This document shows positions 23,790-34,753 of a DNA stretch of 64,000 bases, piece after piece. Position numbers and translations under genes: made by a program. The stretch is from Cryptomeria japonica. Taxonomy: Eukaryota; Streptophyta; Pinopsida; Cupressales; Cupressaceae. Where the stretch lies: NCBI RefSeq assembly GCF_030272615.1, contig NC_081411.1, positions 210,940,744 through 211,004,743 on the forward strand, in the 5' to 3' direction. Below the pieces are notes generated by a model. That model was not told where the DNA came from, did not search any database, and was given only the letters and a program-made list of their open reading frames with translations. The stretch's first letter is position 1; each line of letters opens with the position of its first letter.

Positions 23790-26700
23790 CTAATCTTTAG
23801 TTTGAATATTTCTAAATTTAAGCAAAAAGAGATTTAGGAGCCCCAAATGATGAATGTAATCATCGTCTTTGAAGGTTTTGATTCGAGGAGTTTGTTTCTT
23901 CAATTCATCTCCCAGCGACAAATACTTGAATATTATCTGGTTAACAGTAGGAGCCATATCCTTACTTCGATCCATCTCTGACAAGGCCCAATCCTTGATG
24001 CTGATGAGCTCTTTTCGCAAATCCTCCAGGGATATCACTTCTCCTTCTTTGTAAACGAAGGGCATTCCAACAGGTTTCTCATCATCCAATTCCTTTAGGT
24101 CTCTTCTCAGCGTATCTTCAAGTTTGACATGATTTTCCATATACGCAGTTCCTTTGGCCTTTTCCTCTGGTGTCATGGCATTGAAATTGTTTAGTACTTC
24201 ATGTAGTCGTGCTTTTATCCTCTCATGCTCTGTTAACGCTTTTATCGTTCCATTGTATACTTTCCAATATGGTTCAACCTGTAAGAGCATGGTGTTAAAC
24301 CGATGTCCGATGATATCATTGACCAATTTGTCCATCTTTTGTTGGATACTGTCTGCGCGTTTATTTGCCTTTTCTGCTTGATACTTCCAGTACAGAGCAT
24401 CAGAGACATCGTCCAAGCTACGTCCCGCGGGGTATGAGGTGTACTCGCTGATAGGAGTCCCTGTCTCTAGTTGCAATACTTTTGCCTGCAACTTTTGATT
24501 TTCCTCTTTAGATTTTTCATATAACCCCTTATATGTGACGTTCTCTCTGACCAAAAACTCTATCTGGTCTAGGTTCAATCTTGCAACATCCAGGTTGAGC
24601 TTTGCAGTGACCCTAGGATCAGTTTTCCCAACTTGATGAACCATGAGGTGTCCAAAGGTTTCTTCAATGTCTACAATGATAGGCCTCTTCCCCTTTGGAT
24701 GTAGTGCCCACTGTAGGAGAGCTTTCTTGTCTAGATCATATCCAGAGCCTAGGAACAATTTATCTATCTCCTGAGGCAACACGTGTTGATTCAAATCTTG
24801 TTTCTTCAGGAAGCCATCAAATAAAAGTGCTGAATTTATATCCCAACCGGAGAAGATGATTACACCGGCCTCTTTTAATAATTTCCTCCCTTTCTCAGGA
24901 GTCATGTCTTTCATGAGGACATCAATTTCATCCTGTAATCTCTTCATCTGTTCCTCCTCTGGTCTTCCAGCCATGCTTCGTTTTACATGAGCTCCTTTGT
25001 ATTGGTACAAAAATGAGAGGAACTCCCTAGAAGAGGCAAATCCATCATCAGCAATGAAGTCTTCATGCTCAGTCATTCTGATATCAACAACATCCTTGAT
25101 GTTAATCTCACCAGTGTCCATATTCATTTCTGCTTCAAAACCAGGAGGATAATCTTCCCTAGGAGAATCAGGTGGGATACTACTGGCAGTCGACTTTGGT
25201 GACATGTGAGATAGGGGCTGACTATCCTTCTCAGTATTAATAAAATGAAGGAATTGCGAAGGCACTCTGTGCATAATTTCTGCTTCATGTTGAAGCAGTC
25301 TTTTAGCCACTTCCAGAGGATCTTGGAGATTTCCAATTAGGTCTCCATCTATCATTCCCCTTGCCCTTTTCCATTTGTAAGCCTCCCAAACTAACTCACT
25401 CTTTTCTCTCAAAGCTTTGGCCTCCTCTCTTTCAAGGTTCTTAATCAGGTCATCTGGCATTTTGGCCACATGTATTCCAGCTTTGAGTTTTTGTGATGCC
25501 CTGGCAGTTCTTATATATCCTTCAGGATCAAAGTTTTCCCTAGGCTCACCCAGAGTCATGCCATAGTAGTCTAATTTATTCTGAAGTAAATGATAACTTT
25601 TTGAACTCTTAACAATGAAATCAGAGAAGACTAATAAACCTGGAACAATAGATTGTTTACCGAAGTCTGTAAGATGCTTAGCACTGGCAATAGATAATTG
25701 TCTGATAATTTCAAGGCTAGCCACCCTGTTTGGCACCATAATCGAAAGCATGTGGGGTCGCCCTTCATATCCAAATACCCTTATCTCTGTGTGATTATCA
25801 TGGCAATACCAATCACCCCAATTATGATCAATCTGTGACTCTGGAGAGAAGTCCTTTGGTCTGAGGAACCTCTTGATTTCAGGGGACAAAGTGTAATCCC
25901 TGTGTTGCCCAAAAGCTGCACTAAGAGGTTTCACAAAGTATTCTTGAAAGTGCCAATATTGGTTGTTCATGAACCTCTGGTCCCATGCAGATACCCATAA
26001 CTGAACTGGCTTCTTTAGACCATTCTTATCATAAGATCTAATGCTGAACTCATCTGACCAGAAGTTAATTTCTTGTCCACAATAAAGAATGATATGCATT
26101 AACAAGGAGTACAATGAAAAATGAATATTCACAAGGTCCCCTTTCATCTTTCCTAATCCATGATTTAAGGCATCTGCAACATAAGTGGCAAAATCAAATG
26201 ACCTAGGGTCCTTTGACTGTAAATTAGCACACAGAACCATAACCCCAATATCCATGAGTGGATGAGCCTCTAGGCCTAGTACTTGGGCTGCAACATAATA
26301 TGTATACTTGAAATATGGATGGAAGTGGTTGACATCAAACGGCACCTTGTCATCTTTGCCAAACGGAACAAATGACCCACCCACTTTTGGCTTGTGAACA
26401 GGTAGTCTCCAAGTCCTGTAGATATTTTCCAAACTAAAGAATTCCTGTGAAAGTTTCTTCATATCGATATTCTCCTCTACTTCCCAGTCCAAATCAAAGA
26501 CCATATCAATAGTCTGTTTGTTAATTACTACTAATGTATTCCCTCTGTAATCACATATGGTTTTGGTTCTTGGGTTGTAGCAATCTACCAGAGCTTTCAT
26601 CAATTCTACGTCTACAAACACATTTGGGACTACCAATTTGCCTAAGTTCTTCTTCCATTGATTACTTATGGGTTCTGGTGCATCCCTTCTTTTGTAGCCA

Positions 26701-26938
26701 AATAAGAATAACTTATGCCCTCTAATTTCAGTCCAAATGTCTCCTAGATTTTCAAATCTATCCTCTAACCTTCTTCTTCACTTTTAATCTTTTTGGACCT
26801 TACACTAGACGATGGACACTGGTCTAACAAATCCTGAGTCAGAGCTCTCCCTTCTTTCTTTTGTCTCTTGGGCTTCTCTTCAGGGTTCAGCTCTTTTCCT
26901 TTCCTACTCTTTTTAGAAGAAGAAGATGAAGGTTCCAT
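23790..26938 (-). CDS. Unknown protein of about 1,050 codons in insertion C (one frameshift)
   Basis: The main frame is open from about 26770 to 23790. Upstream, an ATG at 26938 opens MEPSSSSSKKSRKGKEL with a Lys/Arg-rich, nuclear-signal-like stretch; that frame reaches a stop just after SEEEG. The two frames meet in the 9-base GAAGAAGAA run at about 26768-26777, so a single-base slip, a sequencing error or a -1 frameshift would join them. Past the join the protein has a globular region (WTEIRGHKLFLFGYKRRD, FKYTYYVAAQVLG, LNHGLGKMKGDLVNIHFSL, NNQYWHFQEYF), a Pro/Ser-rich acidic linker, and a C-terminal Lys/Glu/Leu-rich coiled coil (YEKSKEENQKLQAKVLQLE). I see no DDE/D, RT, CCHC or helicase motif. 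A plant mobile-domain or gag-like role is possible but unproven. Confidence 0.6.
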
Positions 26939-27239
26939 AATTACAGAAAATACGAGAGACAACACTTACTTGGAGGAGTGCTCAGCTCTTCTGGTTATCG
27001 TTCGCAAGTCTCTGCAAGTTCTTCGCAGTTTTCAATCTTTTGGCATCGATCTGGTTCTTACGAGAATTCACTCAGTTCAACTGTAATCGTATGGGCAACT
27101 TGTGCACAGTTAATGTTCTGCATCTACAACGGCTACTCAAGTGTTTAAACTTAATTGCAGATGTGACACTCTTCAATTGGGCCTTTAACTCTTTTGCGGG
27201 AAGTACAGTTCGCTCAAAGTGCTCATATTTCAAGTTATC

Positions 27240-27800
27240 GATGAAACCCTTGTCTTCGGCCGAGTGTTTAAATCTTCCATCGAAAGCTCATTTTCTTCGA
27301 TACTATTGTTTCGGTGAATAGCTCATGTCGAGAAGCCGTTTTTAAGACTCATTGAAATCAGTCTTTCATCGATAAACCCCTTTTTCGATAAGTCACTTGC
27401 AATTTCCATCGAAATCATTTTTTTTCGATGAGTTTCTTTCTTCAGTGAAGGCCTATGTATGTTCATCGATATCCTTTTTTCATCGATATCCCTCTTTATC
27501 GATGAAACAACTTTGCCTTTGTTCGACGTCATGTTCATCGATGAAAACTTGCATTTCGATGAATGCCTTTTGAGTTTCTTCGGTAATGATATTCCTTCGA
27601 AATCACCTTTTGCCTTTTGGCCTTTTGCTTTTACCTTTTCAATGAAACTTGGGGTATCGATGAACGGTTCTTTGTATTCATCGAAGGTGACTTTTTGTTG
27701 AAATACTTTTGCATGGTTCTTTACGTACCTCTTTTCGATGAAAATACTCTTTCGATGAAACGTCTTTTGCAGTGCTTGATACAATTTGCTGGCCGAAAAC
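27240..27800. repeat. TCGATGAAA-type repeat in the leader of insertion C
   Basis: Dense, imperfect TTTCATCGATGAAA and ATCGATATCC words lie upstream (minus strand) of the long ORF. The 159-codon minus-strand frame at 27323-27802 consists largely of this repeat (SIDEKRISM-like words) and I do not treat it as a gene. The texture matches 1-1400 in reverse orientation. The remainder of 26966-27874 shows no gene. Confidence 0.65.
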
Positions 27801-27882
27801 ATCTTTCAGTCTTCACGCCTATGGGAATATACATTTTTTATATATATTTTTATTTTCAAATATAGTGTTCAACACTACCTAT

Positions 27883-28428
27883 GAAGTCTTTCAACACCTC
27901 ATTCATCAACCTCATTAAGGTGCTTGGGGCATTGGTGAGTCCAAATGGCATCACAAGCCATTCATACAATCCTTTTGTGGTCTTGAAAGTAGTCTTCCAC
28001 TCATCTCCCTCCTTAATTCTAATCTGGTGATAACCACTTTTAAGGTCCAATTTATTGAAATACATAGCACCTCCTAAACAGTCCATCAAATCCTCTATTC
28101 TAGGAATAGGAAACTTATACCTTATGGTGATCCTATTGATTGCCCTTGAATCAGTGCAAAGTCTCCACTTGTCTCCCTTCTTTGATGCTAGCACTATCAG
28201 GACTGCACATGGGCTGATGCTCTTCTTGATCAGTCCTTGTTCCAATAACTCATGCACTTGCCTTGCTACCTCCTTGTTTTGGTTAGGTGTGAGCTTATAT
28301 GCAGCTTTGTTAGGTACGAATGCACCGGGAACAAAGTCTATTTGATGGCTTATAGACCTTCTTGGTGGGAGTGTTGCAGGTGCTCCATCACTCACTATGT
28401 CCTTATACTCTTGCAACATTTGCTTCAC
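27883..28428 (-). pseudogene. Element B RT, N-terminal half
   Basis: Minus-strand frame with ISHQIDFVPGAFVPNKAAY, then [62 protein letters not shown] and MPFGLTNAPSTLMRLMNEVL. These are standard Ty3/gypsy RT blocks, with the first catalytic Asp in KLDLKSGY. The open part ends at the C insertion (right TSD copy 27875-27882); the second half with YLDD is at 22543-22881. Confidence 0.88.
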
Positions 28429-28446
28429 CTCCTTGGGTACCTCTAC

Positions 28447-30201
28447 CTACAACTTGTCTTCTTCCTCCTTTGGCTTCACATAGATGGCACACTTCACTAT
28501 CTCCTCCTCATGTAGCAAGTGTAAGAACTCTTTACCAGTAGTGAATAAGACACTAGGTGTTCTTGAAGTTCCCTCTTCATTCTCTGTCAAAGACTGAATC
28601 TTAAAGGTCTTGCTATCCTTCTTGAAGGAAATGGAGTTCTCCTCTCCATCATAGATCACCTTCCTATCAAATTGCCAAGGTCTACCTAGCAATAGGTGAT
28701 AGGCATCCATGGGTAACACATCACAAAGGATCTTATCCTTGTATCCGCCAATAGAAAACTCCACCCAAGTCTGTTCATTGACTAGCACACTCTGCTCATG
28801 ATTCAACCATGTCACCTTGTAAGGGTTAGTGTGGGGTATCCTTGTGAGTTTCAACTTCTTGGTTGCCTCCTCTGATATTATATTATCAGTTGACCTTGGA
28901 TCAACTATCACCTTGCAAACTTTACCAAGGATCTTGCATCTCACCCTAAACAATTCTCTCCTATGCTTAGGTTCATTCTTAACTGGCTGTCTTATCAAGA
29001 CCCTATTGAACATCAGATTTTCTCCAATCTCTGATTCAATCTGGTCCACCTCAAGTGTCTTTCTTCTTAAAGAGTCTTCATGTGCATAAGCAACCCTCTT
29101 TCCACTATTTGATGATGTAGGCTTGTCAGGGCATCTATAGGCTGAGTGTCCCAATTGTCCATAGTTGTAACATTTCATAGTTGCAAAGTAGTAGTTACCC
29201 CTGCTGGTACCTCTACCCATACTTGGACTGCCTTGTGCACCTCTTCCTCTAGAATGGCCTCCTTTGAGATTGGTTTCACTACCATGTTCAGTCAACTTGG
29301 CTTCTCCTTGGTTCCTCTACTCATTTGCCTTGCTTTGGTAACCACCTCGGTGATTCACTTGTTCTCTACCTCTGCCTCTACCCCTATTATTGGAGTCTCA
29401 TTTCCTTTTGTTCCTCTCTTCCACTTTGGCCGCAAGATGATGACATTTTTGGATAGTGGTAGGAGTCCATTGGCTTATCTCCTCTTGAATGTTCCACTTT
29501 AGGCCGCTTAGATACCTAGCCACCTTGATAGATTCATCTTCTTGGACTTTGGATCTAATACAAAGCTTTTGAAATTCTTTGGTGTAGGAGGTCACATCAA
29601 GGTCCTTTTGCTTCAATCCCTATCTCTTCTTATGAATTTGGACTTCATAATCCTCTGGTAAGTAGTTCTCCTTGATCTTACTCACCATGGCCTTCCAATT
29701 TACAATAGGTAGCTTCCCCATGCTAACTCTCTCTTCTTGCAGATACTTCCACCATGTCAAAGTTGCTCCCCTTAATCTTGATTTGGAAACCTTAACCTTT
29801 TGAGCCTCTGTCACTCCCTCACACTCAAAGTGATTTTCCATGCCCTCAATCCATTCCATGACAATGTCAATGTCCATCCTTCCACTGAAATGTGGCAATC
29901 CTTCAAAAGCTTTGGTGTTCAAAGCCTTAATAGCCTTTACAAAAGGTTCTTCATTGAACAAGGGATATGGTTCAGGTATAATGTAATCTATTTCTATAGT
30001 TTTCTTTCCTTTATCCTTGGTGTCTTCACCCCAAGGTCCTTGTGTCCTTTGATCCACCACTTCCTGCAGCTTATCCCTTATCTCGCTCATAGCTTCTTCA
30101 TGGAGTCTATTCTTCTCCTTCTTCACTTCTACCTCCCTAGCTAGCTCTGCATTAGTGACCATTGTGCTTTCCCCTACTGATTCACCAGAATATAGAGACA
30201 T
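28447..30201 (-). pseudogene. Element B gag and protease
   Basis: Gag starts near 30201 (MSLYSGESVGESTMVTNAEL) with a coiled N-terminus and a retrotransposon gag core (VMEWIEGMENHFECEGV, LRGATLTWWKYLQEE). It then continues in pieces at 29398-29616 (DVTSYTKEFQKLCIR). The zinc knuckle at about 29170 reads CYNYGQLGHSAYRC, so its second Cys is Tyr. The protease follows: VIVDPRSTDNIIS has Arg where the active-site Gly should be (usual DPGST), and GGYKDKILCDVLPMDAYHLLLGRPW is the C-terminal half. The frame ends at 28447 before RT. Knuckle and protease are both compromised. Confidence 0.86.
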
Positions 30202-30228
30202 GCACGGTCCACCAAATCTTTAACTTGC

Positions 30229-30241
30229 TTTTATACCAATA
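30229..30241 (-). promoter_or_regulatory. Element B primer binding site, degenerate
   Basis: Directly inside the right LTR, the minus strand reads TTGGTATAAAAGCAAG after a two-base spacer. It matches the initiator tRNA-Met site TGGTATCAGAGC at 10 of 12 positions, with two changes to A. Confidence 0.6.
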
Positions 30242-31796
30242 TGATGGGATGGGGTTTGGAATAGACTAGCCTAGTCTATGCTCTTGGACTCTTTCCTTGG
30301 ATCACCAGGTGTTCTAACCACCCCTAGGGTCTCTAGGACCTCCTTTGCTTGAGGAATCCCCTGACCTTGCCCAATCCACCCACCAACAGCTTGAAAAACT
30401 ACTCCTAAGGTCTCACCTACTCATGAGTTTCAAGGAACCCTTAATTAGGCTAATAAGGGTTTGTCTTGCTCCACACCTTCCTAGGTCTTAGCAAGGATAG
30501 GTCAGGTCTATTACATTGTTTTTCCACCCATTCATGTACCCCCAAGAGGTTTCAAACTTCCTACCCCTTACCGATTTCACAATTTTGTCTTTTGCCTACA
30601 AAATAGGGCTACAAGGATTGTGACCAATTAGGCCTCCTACCTGGTCCTTTAGGGCTCCCTCTTGCAAATGATACATTTTCTTGTGAAACCTCCCAAAATA
30701 CCTACTATTCATTTGGCAAGGACTCAAGGATTTTTCAGGTTTTAGGCCTCCAAGTGTCCATACACTGCCCTAAGTGGATTTTAAGGTTTTTAAGGGTTTT
30801 TAAGAGGGTTTTTAGGCCTGCCAAGGTCATAGTGTAGGTTTTGTGTTCTTTCCACCTTTTCTAGATTGGTGGAAGCTACTCCTTCATACCAATGGTGCTC
30901 CACTCACCCCTCTACAACTCCTCCAAAGGGTGCCTCCTCCTCTAACCTTCCTTGCTCTCCGAGACCTCTACAACTTAACCCTTCCTAGCCGGGCACTGTC
31001 CAGTCTCGCCTAGGAGTGGGTCTTTAAATAGCCTCCCTACATCTTCAAGGGCCTTGATTGCTTTTAAGTATAGTACAGGGTCTGTACTCTCATTCCCCAT
31101 GGTTTCATGGTGATTCCACAATGGGGAATGGAGTTATGAGCCCATTGACACAAACCAGTCCAAAACTGGATAGTGAGAAGCAAATTTACAAACTATTTAC
31201 AAACACACACAACCTACAAAAAAAAACCTAATATAATTGCTCACAATATAATTAAATACACCACACAAGACAATCCACATAGTTTTTCTTGAAAATCAAT
31301 CCATTAACAATCTTCATTTACTCCATTTGTGCCAATTGGCAACAAAATTGCAGTCACAGTCAACTCACTTTGCTTGGGCCGTACAACATCTGACATCCAA
31401 ACCCTTCTCTTAGGGTTTGAAACTACTTATACTACCCTTTCCTTGGTTTTTGTGCCCATTTTAGGGTTGTCCATGCTTAAACCAAATATTTTGACCACTA
31501 GGTGGAAAAGTTGTCATGCAACTTTTGAGCAACTTTCTCAATGTTGCTTTTCTTGACTCCTAGACCCATATTGGGCTAACCTAAGGACACCACCATGCCA
31601 AGAAGGACCCCTAAACACCTCAAAGGCACACATACCCTCTATTTTGAAAAAACTTAACTTTTGACTCATGACCCTAGGACCTCAACTAGGACCAATAAAA
31701 AGATGGCTCTTATTGTATATACAATGGCTGCATAAAGAAGCAAGAACACAATCAAAAGCAAATGGTGAGAGCCCTTTGAAGGGTTCTCCTACACCA
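30242..31796 (-). repeat. Element B 5' LTR (right copy)
   Basis: Starts TGATGGGATGGGG on the plus strand and ends TCTCCTACACCA, followed by the TSD ATTTA at 31797-31801. This is the upstream, promoter-bearing LTR for the minus-strand element. It differs from the left copy by many substitutions and a shorter AAAGTTGC word cluster near 31505-31535. Confidence 0.9.
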
Positions 31797-33195
31797 ATTT
31801 AACATGTGCATACAACTCCAAATCATAAGAGGAATACCTTTTCTTCGCATCATTGAGCTTCTCATCGAAAAATGCAACTGGTCTATTGCCTTGGCTTAAA
31901 ACTGCCCCAACTGCTATGTTGCTTACATCAATTTTAATGGTGAAGAGCTTGTCAAAGCTTGGAAGAATTAGTACCAGTTGAGTAGCCACCTTTTTCTTTG
32001 AGAGATCAAATCCTCTTTTTGCTTCTTTTGTCCATTGAAACTTGGTTTTCATACCTCCTTTGATTGTATCAAGCATGGGTTTACATATCTCACTGAATCC
32101 TCTTATGAACTTCCTATAGAATTGTGCCAAGCCATGAAAAATTCTTACTTCACTTGTTGTCTTACATGTAGGCCAACTGATTATGGCTTCCACTTTAGAG
32201 GTATCCATCTTCAAATCACCTCTTTATATTACAAACCCAAGATATATCAATTTTTGTTTCATAAACTCACATTTCTCCAAATTGATGGTTAGTTGCTCAT
32301 CACATAGTTTCCTCAATACAATCTCTTTATGCTTAAGATTTTTATCTTTAAACTTGCTAAAAATCAAGATGTCATCTAAATAAACAACAAAAAATTTACC
32401 AATATAGTCTTTGATTACTTCATTCATGAGTCTCATGAATGTGCTAGGAGCATTTGCGAGTCCAAATGGCATAACAAGCCATTCATAAAGTCCTTATGTG
32501 GTCTTGAAGGTTGTCTTACATTCATCACCCTCCTTGATTCTGATTTGGTGGTAACCACTCTTGAGGTCTATCTTAGTGAAGTATTCGGCATCTCCTAAAC
32601 AATCCATTAAATCTTCAATCCTTGGAATGGGGAATCTATACCTTACTGTAATTTGTTTTATGGCTCTAGAATCAGTGAAAAGTCTCCAAGTACCTCCCTT
32701 CATTGGGGCCAGAATGGTGGGTACTACACATGGGCTGATGCTCTTCCTTATCAGACCATTGTCTAATAGTTCTTGTATTTTCTTATCTACCTCCTTGTTC
32801 TAATCCGGTGTCATTTTATAGGCTTCCTTATTGGGCAATGAAGCTCTGGGTATGAAGTCAATATGGTGACTTATGGCATGTTGAGGAGGCAAGGTTGCTA
32901 GTGTTCCATCACTGATAATATCCTTAAACTAATTTAGGACCTGCTGCACTTCTTTGGGAATGCATACTTTCTTCTCCTTGGTTTCTTCTTTTGGTTTTAC
33001 AACAATTGCAAACCCCACTCCTTCTCCTTCCTTGAGTGTGTTAATGAACTCCTTCTCACCAACTAGCAGCACATTAGGACCCTTTGATCTTCCCTCTTCT
33101 TGGTCTCCTATGGACTAAATTTTATAGGAGATTCTATCCTTTTGAAAAGTATAGGCATTCTTCTCTCCATGGTGTATTTCTTTTCTGTCAAACTA
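31797..33195 (-). pseudogene. Element A RT and RNase H start
   Basis: Minus-strand blocks: degenerate N-terminal RT (HIDFIPRASLPNKEAY, ELLDNGLIRKSMSPCVVP), [57 protein letters not shown], catalytic [39 protein letters not shown] and the RNase H start (FTIKIDVSNIAVGAVLSQ, YDLELYAH). Stops or shifts lie near 32480, 32220 and 32810. The domain ends at the B insertion (TSD 31797-31801), inside RNase H; its remainder is at 18976 and below. Confidence 0.87.
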
Positions 33196-34712
33196 CTATG
33201 GCCTTCCTAGGAGTAGGTGGAAAGCATCCATTGGCAAGATGTCACACAATATTTTGTCCTTGTAGCCTCCTATAGTGAACTCCACCCAAGTTTGTTCATT
33301 CACAAGAGCATGTTGCCCCTTGTTGAGCCAAGTAACTCTATAAGGATCACTATGTGGTATTCTTTGTAGGTTGATCTTACTCACTGTTTCCTCTGACACT
33401 ATGTTATTTGTGGACCTTGAAGCCACCACCACTCTACATACCTTTCCCATAATCTTGTACTTTATCCTAAATAAGGATCTCCTTTGGCTAGGTTCCTCCT
33501 TAACCGGTCCTTTAATCAAGACTCTTCTTATCATAAGATTCTCTCCAACCTCTGAATCTAGACTCACTTCTGATACCTTCATGTTTGTTGCATCTTCTTG
33601 AGCATAATTTACTCTCCTCTCACCTCCTTGGGATGAAGAAGACTTTTTAGGACATCTATAGGGTGGGTGTCCAAGTTGATGGCAATTGTAGCACTTCATT
33701 GTGGCGAAATAGGACCCTCTTCCTGATCCACTAGACCTTCCTCTACTAGAGTTGCTAGATCCCCTTCCTCTATAGCTTCTCATGCTATGGGAATCCCCAC
33801 TTTTCTCTACCAACTTGTATTCCCCTTGGTATCATTGGTCTACACTTCTTCCACCAAAGCTACCTCTCTAACCTCTGCCATCTCTTCCCCTACCTCTGCA
33901 TGTGTTTCTTTTCTCTTGTTTCTTTTTGCTCTTCTCTTCCACCTTGAGTGCTAATTGATAGCACTTATGAATGGTACTAGGACATAAAAAACTCAAATCT
34001 TCTTGAGTATTCCATCTCAAGCCATTCAAGTATCTGGCTACCTTGATGCTTTCATCTTCCACCACCTTGGATCTCTGACACAACTTCTAAAATTCCTTAG
34101 TGTAGATGCTCAGATCTAAGTCTCTTTGTCTCAGTTTTGTCTCCTCTTGTGCAATTGAATTTCATAGTCTTCAGGGATATATGCTTCTTTCACCTTGGCT
34201 ATCATTCCTTTCCAAGTGGCTATTAGGTTCTTACCCTCCTTTTGCCTCTCTTCTTGGATGACTTTCCACCAAGTCAAGGCTGCTCCTCTCAATCTAGATT
34301 TGGCTACCTTCACCTTTTCTGTCTCACTGATCCCATCACATTTAAAGTGATTCTCCAAGCCTTCAATCCATTCCATGACTACTTCTGGTTCCATTTTTCC
34401 ACAAAAAAGTGGCACTCCTTCTAAGGATTTTCCCCCTAAGGCTTTAATGGCTCTAGGGAAAGGTTCTTCTGTTAGACTGACATCTGTTTTAGGTGTACTA
34501 TCCTCTTCCACTAACTCTTTACCCTTCCCTTCATTAACCTTGATTGTCACTTTCTCAATCTTGTCTTCAACTGCATCTAGTTTTCTCTCCAACTGTTGTA
34601 ATCTTACCCCGAGGAGTCTATTTTCTTCCTCTTGATCTTCTACCTTCTTGGCTAACTCTACATTGGTCACCATCCTTAAACTATTTTCTCCTACTGACTC
34701 AGTCTCTAACAT
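33196..34712 (-). pseudogene. Element A gag and protease
   Basis: Gag opens at 34712 (MLETESVGENSLRMVTNVEL) with a Leu/Glu coiled N-terminus, then VVMEWIEGLENHFKCDGI and LRGAALTWWKVIQEE of the gag core. It continues at 33868-34083 and then an Arg/Ser/Gly-rich segment with an intact knuckle, CYNCHQLGHPPYRC (about 33685). In the protease the active-site region is VVVASRSTNNIVS: relative to the usual DSGS the catalytic Asp is Ala and the Gly is Arg. GGYKDKILCDILPMDAFHLLLGRP follows. The protease is certainly inactive; gag is broken by small shifts near 34090 and 33830. Confidence 0.87.
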
Positions 34713-34738
34713 GACTGGCTTCTTCCCAAATCATAGGT

Positions 34739-34750
34739 CCTCTGATACCA
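34739..34750 (-). promoter_or_regulatory. Element A primer binding site (tRNA-Met type)
   Basis: The minus strand reads TGGTATCAGAGG three bases inside the right LTR, an 11/12 match to the initiator tRNA-Met site of many plant LTR elements. It fixes both the transcription direction and the LTR inner edge at 34754. Confidence 0.85.
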
Positions 34751-34753
34751 CTT

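Larger units (their letters stand above)
22882..27874 (-). mobile_element. Insertion C: 5-kb unit with 8-bp TSD and unknown long ORF
   Basis: The unit starts TGGGTCTC and ends GTTCAACA, flanked by CTACCTAT on both sides (22874-22881 and 27875-27882). It interrupts the B RT just before the catalytic YLDD. TG...CA ends suggest integrase-type termini, but the 8-bp duplication is longer than the usual 4-6 bp of LTR elements and would suit hAT- or P-type transposons. I see no LTR pair and no convincing terminal inverted repeat. Inside, on the minus strand, are a leader of about 0.9 kb with TCGATGAAA words, one frame of about 1,050 codons and about 0.9 kb of noncoding DNA. The class is unknown; a 5-kb solo LTR or a gene-bearing non-autonomous element are options. 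Confidence 0.8.
18977..31796 (-). mobile_element. Ty3/gypsy chromovirus B inserted in element A, split by insertion C
   Basis: The two LTRs (18977-20575, 30242-31796) are flanked by the 5-bp TSD ATTTA (18972-18976 and 31797-31801). Removing B plus one TSD copy puts the two halves of the A RNase H frame back in register. On the minus strand the order is degenerate PBS, gag, CCHC knuckle with a lost Cys, protease, RT, interruption by C, RT end, RNase H, integrase and chromodomain. B is a relative of A (similar gag and pol) but a separate subfamily with different LTRs. About 7.8 kb without C. One nonsense codon lies in the integrase and one in-frame deletion in the RT connection. Confidence 0.93.

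Noticed and set aside
26966-27802. The 159-codon minus-strand frame in the C leader as a separate gene
   Set aside because: It is largely composed of the TCGATGAAA repeat and lacks any motif.
22882-27874. Terminal inverted repeats for insertion C
   Set aside because: TGGGTCTC and the reverse of the right end, TGTTGAAC, share only the first two bases; not a TIR.
18977-31796. Endogenous pararetrovirus rather than LTR retrotransposon
   Set aside because: LTR pair, TSD, tRNA site, integrase and chromodomain are all present; no movement or coat protein is seen.
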